The notes under the pieces: generated by a model | Told to the model about the DNA's origin: nothing | What the model saw: the letters and a program-made list of their open reading frames with translations, nothing else | Database searches by the model: none | Assembly: GCF_036242395.1 (NCBI RefSeq) | Contig: NZ_CP108458.1 | Location: 6,944,001 to 7,008,000, forward strand | Direction: 5' to 3' | Source: Kitasatospora sp. NBC_01266 | GTDB lineage: Bacteria; Actinomycetota; Actinomycetes; Streptomycetales; Streptomycetaceae | DNA length: 64,000 nucleotides | Shown: positions 17,174 to 23,867 of the stretch, in pieces | Numbering within the stretch: the stretch's first letter is position 1 | Layout of the letters: every line of letters starts with the position of its first letter | Translations under genes and position numbers: made by a program

Positions 17174-18002
17174 AGTTCTCGAATTCCCCTCGTACTTCAC
17201 GGATCACGGCCAGGGATGCAGCCTGAGGCAGCGCTTCAACCTGAAGGTGATCGTAGCCGTTGATCAGCGCGGTTACAGCGTCGATCTCACGCTCCACGTA
17301 CCCGCGCTGATCAGTCTCGGTGTAGGCGACGACCGAACGATCCGAAAGCGTCAGCAGCGTAACGGGATAAGTGAACGGACGATCCTCGCCGAGCGAGTAG
17401 GGCGCGATCTGGATGACGATGTTCGGCCGCTGAGCCAGCTGCTCCAGGTGGCGCAGCTGTCCCGCCATGACCATCGGACCTCCGATCGGCCGACGCAGGC
17501 AGTGCTCGTCCAGGACTGCACGAGCGAGAGGCGGCGGGGTCCGATCCAGTAGTTGCTGCCGAGCGAGTAGGAACGCCACGCGCTTGTCCGCCTCTGCCTG
17601 GACAACGCCGCCCCGCCGAACGTACCCGGCCTGCAAAGCGGCGGCGTACTCCTTGGTCTGGAGCAGTCCCGGGACGAGGCCAGTCTCGAAGAGGCGGATA
17701 CTCGCCGCTTCTGCCTCAAGTGCCGCGAACTTCGGGAAGCCCTCGATCAGTGCCGTGTGGTTCAGGTTCCACCACATCAGCTCAAGCGTGCCGCCGGTCT
17801 CAAGATAGATGTCCGAGCGCTGAGCGAGTACGAGGGTGGGATTCTTTGTAGCTCGTTCGATGCACGAGATCAGGCTGTCACTGAACCTGATGAGCTTCCC
17901 AAGTTCCACCTGGGAAAGTCCCTTTGCCTCCCGTGACCTGCGGAGTTGAGTCCCGAAAGCCGCCAGCGGAGACGATGACGGGTCAAGTACGGTCTTCCGC
18001 AT
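17163..18002 (-). CDS. XRE-family regulator with DUF5753 domain
   Basis: A 279-residue protein: an HTH_XRE domain at residues ~15-70 (FGTQLRRSREAKGLSQVELG, DSLISCIERATKNPT) and a C-terminal DUF5753 domain (ALEAEAASIRLFETGLVPGLLQT, FLLARQQLLDRTPPP, PYVTLL-like core). The same architecture as BldB-/WhiJ-type accessory regulators of Streptomyces. ATG 18002 is chosen over ATG 18011 because AGGA lies 8 nt upstream of the former. It is divergent from the three-gene operon at 18121. Confidence 0.88.
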   Translation of the reverse strand: MRKTVLDPSSSPLAAFGTQLRRSREAKGLSQVELGKLIRFSDSLISCIERATKNPTLVLAQRSDIYLETGGTLELMWWNLNHTALIEGFPKFAALEAEAASIRLFETGLVPGLLQTKEYAAALQAGYVRRGGVVQAEADKRVAFLLARQQLLDRTPPPLARAVLDEHCLRRPIGGPMVMAGQLRHLEQLAQRPNIVIQIAPYSLGEDRPFTYPVTLLTLSDRSVVAYTETDQRGYVEREIDAVTALINGYDHLQVEALPQAASLAVIREVRGEFENYAR

Positions 18003-18120
18003 GTTGATCATCCTTCCCTGATGCGAGTCCCACCCGACGCGATGTCAAGGTCGAGTCCCTTCCGAGCGTAGAGCAGGATGACGATCCTTAGTAGTGGAAC
18101 GACTACAGAAAGGAGTCGCC

Positions 18121-18366
18121 ATGACGACCCGCAGAACGCCCCCGCCCGCCCTCTACACCCCCCGCGTCGGCGAGCTGGTCCGCGACGAGAAGCACGGCCT
18201 CAACGGCATCTACATGGGCCCCGGCTTCAGCAAGCACCCCACCGTCTACCTGCGCCCCGAGCGCGGTGGCTGCGAGTGGGAGACCCCGGCCAGCGAGGTC
18301 CAGCCGCTCGCCGCCGAGCCCGAGTTGCGGTCCGCCCGCCCGGTCCGGAAGGCTCGCCCGTGCTGA
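18121..18366 (+). CDS. Small conserved-type hypothetical protein
   Basis: An 81-residue protein with a strong ribosome site (AAAGGAG, 6 nt). The text PRVGELVRDEKHGLNGIYMGP and VYLRPERGGCEWETPASEV suggests a small beta-rich fold, as in many short genes accompanying XRE-DUF397 modules. I do not recognise a function. It is first of three overlapping genes and divergent from the XRE regulator. Confidence 0.75.
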   Translation: MTTRRTPPPALYTPRVGELVRDEKHGLNGIYMGPGFSKHPTVYLRPERGGCEWETPASEVQPLAAEPELRSARPVRKARPC

Positions 18367-18608
18367 GCGCCGGCCCCGAGGCGGCCGCGCCCGTGCCGCT
18401 GCCGCCCCGGCGGCAGTGGCGGTTCGGGTGGTGCGTCTGCTGCGACCGCCAGACCCTGGTCGCGCCCGGACCGCAGATCGCCACCAACCGTGGCCCGGTG
18501 ACCCTGCCCTACTGCGTGGACGGTTTCGAGCGCGCCGGACGCTACGTCCACCGGACGCGGGTGCGCCTGGCAACGGCCTCCGAGAGCCAAAGGAACGACG
18601 AACGATGA
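18360..18608 (+). CDS. Small cysteine-containing hypothetical protein
   Basis: GTG 18360 overlaps the stop of the previous gene by seven bases. The 82-residue product has WCVCCDRQT and LPYCVDGFERAG, a possible zinc-binding CxxC plus one further Cys. It ends with an ATGA overlap into the next gene. The coupling on both sides supports translation. Confidence 0.65.
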   Translation: MLSAGPEAAAPVPLPPRRQWRFGWCVCCDRQTLVAPGPQIATNRGPVTLPYCVDGFERAGRYVHRTRVRLATASESQRNDER

Positions 18609-18802
18609 ACGATCCCACCCCGCTCGACCGCGCCGCCGCACACGCCGAGTTGCGCGCCCTCGGGCGGCGGCTCGACCAGCAGGTGGCGACCCGCACCGCC
18701 GCGACCGCGCCGGAGCTGGACGCGACGCTCGACGCGATGCGGGCCGTGCACACCCGGCTCGCGGTCGACCTGACCGGCCCGAGGTGCCCGGAAGTTCCGT
18801 AG
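18605..18802 (+). CDS. Small helical hypothetical protein
   Basis: A 65-residue, mostly helical protein (LDRAAAHAELRALGRRLDQQV...) starting with the ATGA overlap at 18605. It closes the 18121-18802 mini-operon. No family was recognised. Confidence 0.6.
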   Translation: MNDPTPLDRAAAHAELRALGRRLDQQVATRTAATAPELDATLDAMRAVHTRLAVDLTGPRCPEVP

Positions 18803-18827
18803 CGCAGTGGGCGCTACCCAGCCGCGC

Positions 18828-19424
18828 TCACGCCCGGTTGTGGCGGCTCTTCGCCAGCAGGGCCGCCGCGAACTGGTCGACCGCCCCGCTGTTGCCGCCG
18901 GGGAGGTCCGGGCTCAACAGCAGCTGGTAGGAGGCGGGTTGGAACTCGGCCAGCAGGAGCCAGCCGCTGCGGACGTCCTTGCCGGGCGCGCTGCTGCCGG
19001 TGCCGTCCGTGCCGTCGACCCGGCCCGCGTAGTGGCCGGTGCCCTTCGTCATCACGTCGGTGAAGGTGTTGACCAGCGGGGCCATCATGTCGGAGGTGAT
19101 GCCGTACCGGTCTGACAGGTACGCCTGATGGAGGCCCTCGACGTCCAGGCTCCCGTGGCCGGCGTCCTCCACGTGCTTGTCCTGGTAGGCGTAGTCCCAC
19201 CGGTACGCGGGCCGGCCTGCGGGGTCCGGGTAGCGCTGGGCGGCGGAGAAGAACCAGCTCACACTCGCCTGCACCAGTGCGACATGACCTCGCCGGTGCG
19301 CCCTCGCACCCCGCGACCGCGACCGCGAGCACCAGCGCACCAGCGCAGCGGCGCTCAGGCAGGCGAGCGCCGCGCTCCGCAGCCGGCTGTCGCTCCTGGC
19401 CCTCTCTCCCTGAACGCCGTTCAC
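18828..19424 (-). pseudogene. C-terminal fragment of a six-hairpin (alpha/alpha-barrel) exported protein
   Basis: From about 19285 down, the frame reads like the end of a secreted (alpha/alpha)6-barrel protein: ALVQASVSWFFS, VEDAGHGSLDVEGLHQAYLS (compare the ED-x-x-HG-x-x-D motif of glucuronyl-hydrolase-like barrels), RSGWLLLAEFQPASYQLL. The upstream part of the frame (Arg/Ser/Ala-rich) is not like a barrel N-terminus or a signal peptide, so the 5' two-thirds appears lost. A short intact gene cannot be excluded. Confidence 0.5.
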
Positions 19425-19430
19425 CTGCGG

Positions 19431-20012
19431 TCAGTTCGCGCGCCCGTGCCACTCCCTGGCCAACAGGCCGTAGACCTCGACATCGCGTCGCTCGCCGGGA
19501 AAGGCCAGTGCCTCGCGCAGCACGCCCTCCTGAACGAACCCCAAGCGCTCTGCCAGACGGCGACTGCGTTCGTTGGCGGGATCCGTACGCAACTCGACAC
19601 GGTGCAGGCCGATCGGCCCGAACGCCTGATGGAGAAGTGCCGTGACGGCTCGGGTGACCAACCCGCGCCCCTCGAAGTCGGCGTCGATCCAGTAGCCGAC
19701 CTCGCCTGTCCGTGCGTGGATATCGATCAGTAGTTCAACCGCGCCGACCAGACGCCAGCCATCCGCTGCCTTTACCGCGATGACCAGCGGCAGCTGCGAT
19801 CCCTCGAGCCACGCCCGGCCCCTGCGCTCCAAGGTGGCCCGGGTGCTCTCCAGGGTCGGCGACGTGTTGATCCTCGGCTCCCAGCGGGCGAGGCGCTCGC
19901 AGTTCGCCTCCAACAGCGTGTGATACGCCTCCGCAAGCTCAACCACACGGGGTAGCAGGGCAGCGTCATCCCCCAGGGGGAAGGTGAACATCGGGGCGAC
20001 AACAGTGGACAC
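19431..20012 (-). CDS. GNAT acetyltransferase, RimJ/RimL type
   Basis: A 193-residue protein with the GNAT pattern: GAVELLIDIHARTGEVGYWIDADFEGRGLVTRAVTALL (motif A, Q/RxxGxG/A variant GRGLVT) and GLHRVELRTDPANERSRRLAERLGFVQEGVLREA. Probably acetylates a small molecule or N-terminus. GTG 20012 has GGAG 6 nt upstream. Its 3' end is next to the broken gene at 18828. Confidence 0.88.
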   Translation of the reverse strand: MSTVVAPMFTFPLGDDAALLPRVVELAEAYHTLLEANCERLARWEPRINTSPTLESTRATLERRGRAWLEGSQLPLVIAVKAADGWRLVGAVELLIDIHARTGEVGYWIDADFEGRGLVTRAVTALLHQAFGPIGLHRVELRTDPANERSRRLAERLGFVQEGVLREALAFPGERRDVEVYGLLAREWHGRAN

Positions 20013-20047
20013 AGCTGCTCCGGAATTCGGTGCGGAAGGACGGGCGG

Positions 20048-20221
20048 TCAGGGCTCGAGTCGCCGGCGCAGCGACTCGGCGCGCGGATCCGCATACTGGA
20101 CGATCAAGCGGTGGGCCTCGCGCCGGTGTTGACGGGCGTCCTGTGGGGCGGTGTCGGCGAGCGCTTCCGAAAGCACGGTGAGCGTGCAGGCCGTGTGAAG
20201 TTCCCCCGCCGTCCCCGACAT
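20048..20221 (-). CDS. Short helical protein downstream of DUF6879 gene
   Basis: A 57-residue frame with protein-like composition (MSGTAGELHTACTLTVL..., then Arg/Glu-rich LIVQYADPRAESLRRRLEP). It is on the same strand as, and 54 nt behind, the DUF6879 gene. There is no strong ribosome site. I recognise no family. Proposed as a third gene of the 20886-21155 / 20276-20893 operon. Confidence 0.5.
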   Translation of the reverse strand: MSGTAGELHTACTLTVLSEALADTAPQDARQHRREAHRLIVQYADPRAESLRRRLEP

Positions 20222-20275
20222 GTTCGAACGGGTGTCGCCCGCCGCGTTCTCCGGGCTCTGGTGACCGCTGATCTT

Positions 20276-20893
20276 CTACCCTCCCGGGACAGGCGGCGGC
20301 AGTTGGGATACATGTCGATCCACGTACGCCACCACGTCCTCGCCGTCACCGTAGAGCTCGCTGATGAAGTTCCCCCACTCCTGCGCGAGTTCCCGGTCCA
20401 GGTACCGAACCCCGCCCTCCAGGGTTCCGTCGGTCGAGTACCGGACTTCATAGAGGAGCTGGCTCCCGAGCACAACGATCTCAGGCAGCGGCCGGCTCTC
20501 CTCCAAGGCACCGAGCTTGTCGGCGTGCACCACCCGCACCGGGCGACCGCACTGAGCCTGAACGCGCAGGTAGCTGAGCTCCCACTGCAGGTAGGGGGTG
20601 AGCGGCTCCTCGACGACGCGTACTCGCAGGAACGGGTTGCTCCGGCGCTCCCTCTCCTGTGCTGTCCCGGACAGGGCAGGGCGGCGGGATTCCATCAGCT
20701 GCAGCGACTCGGCCCAGTCGCCTCGGCGGAAGGCCACCCAGCTGTCGTTGCCGGGTTCCAGGAAGTGCTGCCGGCGTTCCAGCTTCCACGAGGGACGGTC
20801 GGTGATCAGAGCGTCGCGTGCGGCGAAGTCCGCTCGGTAGGCGGTGAGCCCCAGGACGGATGCCGGCAGGTCCGGGCGGCGCAACTCACGCAT
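20276..20893 (-). CDS. DUF6879-family protein
   Basis: A 205-residue protein with the family's pattern WKLERRQHFLEPGNDSWVAFRRGDWAESL and later RVRVVEEPLTPYLQWELSYLR..., VLGSQLLYEVRYSTDGTLEGGVRY. These are common Streptomyces accessory proteins with unknown function, often next to XRE regulators. ATG 20893 overlaps the upstream gene's stop by 8 nt. Confidence 0.75.
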   Translation of the reverse strand: MRELRRPDLPASVLGLTAYRADFAARDALITDRPSWKLERRQHFLEPGNDSWVAFRRGDWAESLQLMESRRPALSGTAQERERRSNPFLRVRVVEEPLTPYLQWELSYLRVQAQCGRPVRVVHADKLGALEESRPLPEIVVLGSQLLYEVRYSTDGTLEGGVRYLDRELAQEWGNFISELYGDGEDVVAYVDRHVSQLPPPVPGG

Positions 20894-21155
20894 CGGCGAT
20901 GTCCGGCTTGGCCGCGGAGAGCATTTCGCCCGGGATCACCACGATGCGTTCGTCGGCACGCACCGACGCTCCCTCGGGCAGGCGACCGCGGAGGACGCCG
21001 GTGAGGTCGCGTCCGATCACCGCGATGTCCCCGTTGCTCAGTTCCCACAGGTCCGGGCAGCCGTCCTCGTCACCTGTGTAGCCCAGTTCCTGCGCCGACT
21101 TCCCCAGGCGACGCACGAACACGGTGGACGGATCGGCTTCCCAGGCTTGAGTCAT
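20886..21155 (-). CDS. Small hypothetical protein paired with DUF6879
   Basis: An 89-residue protein with TVFVRRLGKSAQELGYTGDEDGCPDLWELSNGDIAVIGRDLTG and LPEGASVRADERIVVIPGEMLSAAK. ATG 21155 is favoured over 21194 because the conserved part begins there. Overlap with the DUF6879 gene indicates a paired function, unknown. Confidence 0.7.
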   Translation of the reverse strand: MTQAWEADPSTVFVRRLGKSAQELGYTGDEDGCPDLWELSNGDIAVIGRDLTGVLRGRLPEGASVRADERIVVIPGEMLSAAKPDIADA

Positions 21156-21273
21156 CGGTGCCACATCCACTCGTGGGTATCCTGCGAACCGCATGCTACA
21201 GCCTGTGCCCGACCAGGTGAACAGGGTTACCAGAGAACTGATGAAACATCAGGTTGCCTGTACGGCAAGGAGC

Positions 21274-22143
21274 TCAGGCCGCCCCCGCCCGCCGCCGGGC
21301 CGTCTCGCCCAGCGCCGCCAGGTCCAACCCGCCGTCCCCGTGCGCGATGCCCTCCAGCAGCGCGTCCCGCAGCACACTCGCGATCGGCAGCGGGACGTGC
21401 GTGGCCGCCCCCGCGTCCAGGGCGAGGTTGACGTCCTTGAGGCCGAGGGCCAGCCGGAAGGCCGGGTCGTAGCTGCGGGCGGCCATCATGGAGCCGTAGC
21501 CCGCGTAGACCGGGCCGGGGAAGAGGGTGCCGGTGAGCACCTCCAGCAGGTCGGTGGCGGCCAGGCCGCTGGCCTCGGCCAGTGCGGTCGCCTCGGCGAG
21601 CGCCTCGACTGCCGAGATCAGCAGGAAGTTGGTGCTGATCTTCGCCACGTTGGCCAACTCGGGGCGCTCGCCGAGCCGGAAGGTCTGCCGGCCCATCGCG
21701 GCGAAGAGCGGCGCCACCCGGTCGACCAGCGCCGCCTCGCCGGCGGCCAGGATGCTGAGGTTGCCGGCCGCCGCCACGTCGGTGCGGCCCAGGACGGGCG
21801 CCGCCAGGTAGCCGATCCCGTGCCGCTGGTGCAGTTCGGCCGCCCGGCGGGCCAGCTCCGGGGAGACGGTGGCCATGTTGACGTGCACCGTGATGGTGGC
21901 GGCTGCCAGCAGCACCTCGTCGAGCAGCAGCGACTCCACCGCCGCGTCGTCGGCGAGCATCGAGACCAGCACCTCGCCGGCCAGCGCGGCGGCCGGCGTG
22001 GCCGCCGCTTCGGCGCCCTGCGCGACCAGCGCCGCCACCGGCTCGGGGGAGCGGTTCCATACCTTCACCTGGTGGCCCGCCTTGAGGAGTTGGGCGGCCA
22101 TTTCGCGCCCCATGGCGCCCAGTCCGATGAATCCGACGTTCAA
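21274..22143 (-). CDS. NAD(P)-dependent beta-hydroxyacid dehydrogenase (3-hydroxyisobutyrate dehydrogenase type)
   Basis: A 289-residue protein with GFIGLGAMGREMAAQLLKAGH (dinucleotide motif, N-terminus), a substrate-site region near VHVNMATVSPELARR, and catalytic Lys in VAKISTNFLL (K-x-x-x-N). The reaction is oxidation of a beta-hydroxyacid or reduction of a related ketoacid/imine. The start is TTG 22143 with GAGGAG eight bases upstream; the longer frame upstream runs into the MITE and is not coding. Confidence 0.87.
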   Translation of the reverse strand: MNVGFIGLGAMGREMAAQLLKAGHQVKVWNRSPEPVAALVAQGAEAAATPAAALAGEVLVSMLADDAAVESLLLDEVLLAAATITVHVNMATVSPELARRAAELHQRHGIGYLAAPVLGRTDVAAAGNLSILAAGEAALVDRVAPLFAAMGRQTFRLGERPELANVAKISTNFLLISAVEALAEATALAEASGLAATDLLEVLTGTLFPGPVYAGYGSMMAARSYDPAFRLALGLKDVNLALDAGAATHVPLPIASVLRDALLEGIAHGDGGLDLAALGETARRRAGAA

Positions 22144-22193
22144 GAGCGTGACTCCTCGCGTGCGCGGCTCGCGGTGTTGCGGTGCTTCGCATC

Positions 22194-22362
22194 CTAGTGC
22201 CGCGTCAGGCAACCTTCGCCCCGTCGCGACGCCCGGCACGCACTCTCGCCGCACCGGCCGAAAGCCCAAGTACGTCCAGTACGAGGACTTCCGGCCGGCA
22301 CGCCGATAGCACGCACCGGACGCCGCTCCTTGACGGGCAAAAGTTGCCTGACGCGGCACTAG
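22194..22362. mobile_element. MITE-like element with 20-bp perfect terminal inverted repeats
   Basis: 169 bp bounded by 20-bp perfect inverted repeats that begin and end with CTAG (22194-22213 and 22343-22362; core AGTGCCGCGTCAGGCAAC). The inside also has dyads (ccggccgaaag ... cttccggccgg), so the whole could fold on itself. It encodes no transposase and is presumably moved in trans by an IS of matching ends. The CTAG may be the target duplication or part of the repeat. Confidence 0.75.
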
Positions 22363-23778
22363 TGTGATGCGCCGCAAATCACGAGGGTAACTATTGCTGT
22401 GATGGTTGCTGGCGAGGAGGGTTGATCTTGGCGAGGTAGTCGGCGAGGGACTTGAGGATTTCATCGGCGGTCTTGGTCCAGGTGAACGGTCTCGGATCCT
22501 GGTTCCAGGTGTCGATCCAGGCCTTGATGTCGTCTTCGAGGGCTTTGACGGAGGTGTGGACGCCGCGGCGGATGAGCTTGTCGGTCAACAGGCCGAACCA
22601 GCGCTCGACTTGGTTGATCCAGGATGAGCCGGTTGGGGTGAAGTGGACGTGGAAGCGTGGGTGCCGGCTGAGCCAGGTTCTGATCTCGGCGGTGTTGTGA
22701 GTGCTGTAGTTGTCACACACCAAGTGCACGTCGAGCTGGGCGGGGACGGCCTTGTCTATGGTGATCAGGAATTTCTTGAACTCCAGGGCCCGGTGGCGGC
22801 GGTGGAGTTCGCTGATGACGGTTCCGTCGGCGATGTTGAAGGCCGCGAACAGGCTGGTGATGCCGTGCCGCAGGTAGTCGTGGGTGCGGCGTTCGGGCAT
22901 GCCTGGCATCATCGGCAGCACTGGCTGGGACCGGTCCAGCGCCTGGATCTGGGACTTCTCGTCGACGCAGAGTACGACGGCCTTCTCGGGCGGGTTGTGG
23001 TAGAGCCCGACGACGTCCACCACCTTGTCCACGAACTGCGGGTCGGTGGAGAGCTTGAAGCTGTCCTGAAGGTGGGGCTTGAGGTCGAACCTCTTCCAGA
23101 TCCGCCCGATGGTCGACTTCGACAGCCCCGTGCGGGTGGCCATCGAGGCCCGCGACCAGTGCGTGTCCTGACCCGGGGCGGACTCCAGAGTGGCGACGAT
23201 GACGTCTTCGACCTGATCGAGCAGGATCGAGGGCGGCCTGCCTGGACGCGGCTCATCCTGCAAGCCGTCCAGCCGCTTGTCGATGAACCGGGCCCGCCAG
23301 CGCTCCACAGTCGAATCGTCGACGCCCAGGTCCATCGCCGCCTGCCGGTTCGTCCCGCCCTCCGCGCAGCGCAGCACGATCCTGGCCCGCAGCGCGAGAA
23401 ACTGCGCGGTCTTCGCCCGTCTCGCCCAGCGCACCAACTGGTCCCGCTCGGCCTCACTCAGGACCAGGTCGGCCTTCGGTCGACCGATACGGCCCGCATC
23501 CTGCAAGCCGGCCAGCCCCTCGGCCGCGAACTTGCGCCGCCACTTGGACACCGTCTTTGCCTGGACGCCAACTTGCTCCGCGGCAGCGGCATTCGACTTA
23601 CCGTCAGCGCACGCCAGAATGATCCGGGCCCGCTCGGCCGCTCTCCGGTCCCACGACCCGGCCCGACGCACCAACTCGGCACGCTCGTCACCAGACAGCG
23701 TGATCGCCACGGCAGAAGGTCCAGGATGCGCCACTCTAAAAGGGTATCAACTTACCTCGTGATTTGCGGCGCATCACA
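22363..23778 (-). mobile_element. IS630-family insertion sequence
   Basis: About 1.4 kb bounded by ~24-bp perfect inverted repeats starting tgtgatgcgccgcaaatcac and flanked by CTAG on each side (22359-22362 and 23779-23782). IS630 elements insert at TA, commonly CTAG. It contains one transposase gene and appears complete. Confidence 0.88.
22391..23734 (-). CDS. IS630-family transposase
   Basis: A 447-residue transposase with two N-terminal HTH segments (AAAAEQVGVQAKTVSKWRRKF; RQAAMDLGVDDSTVERWRARF) and the DDE catalytic triad: Asp in VLCVDEKSQIQ, Asp in LVCDNYSTHN, Glu in WINQVERWF (DD34E-like spacing). It begins with GTG and is intact. It catalyses cut-and-paste transposition at TA targets. 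Confidence 0.92.
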   Translation of the reverse strand: MAHPGPSAVAITLSGDERAELVRRAGSWDRRAAERARIILACADGKSNAAAAEQVGVQAKTVSKWRRKFAAEGLAGLQDAGRIGRPKADLVLSEAERDQLVRWARRAKTAQFLALRARIVLRCAEGGTNRQAAMDLGVDDSTVERWRARFIDKRLDGLQDEPRPGRPPSILLDQVEDVIVATLESAPGQDTHWSRASMATRTGLSKSTIGRIWKRFDLKPHLQDSFKLSTDPQFVDKVVDVVGLYHNPPEKAVVLCVDEKSQIQALDRSQPVLPMMPGMPERRTHDYLRHGITSLFAAFNIADGTVISELHRRHRALEFKKFLITIDKAVPAQLDVHLVCDNYSTHNTAEIRTWLSRHPRFHVHFTPTGSSWINQVERWFGLLTDKLIRRGVHTSVKALEDDIKAWIDTWNQDPRPFTWTKTADEILKSLADYLAKINPPRQQPSQQ

Positions 23779-23867
23779 CTAGCCACCGACCCCGCCACGT
23801 CCCGGCACCGCACGCGGACCGCCCCGCCGGAGTCTGCGGCGGGGCGGTCCTGGGAAGTGATGGATCG

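Noticed and set aside
22144..22464. N-terminal extension of the beta-hydroxyacid dehydrogenase
   Set aside because: The frame passes into the MITE and IS end; the TTG start at 22143 has a proper ribosome site and begins at the dinucleotide motif.
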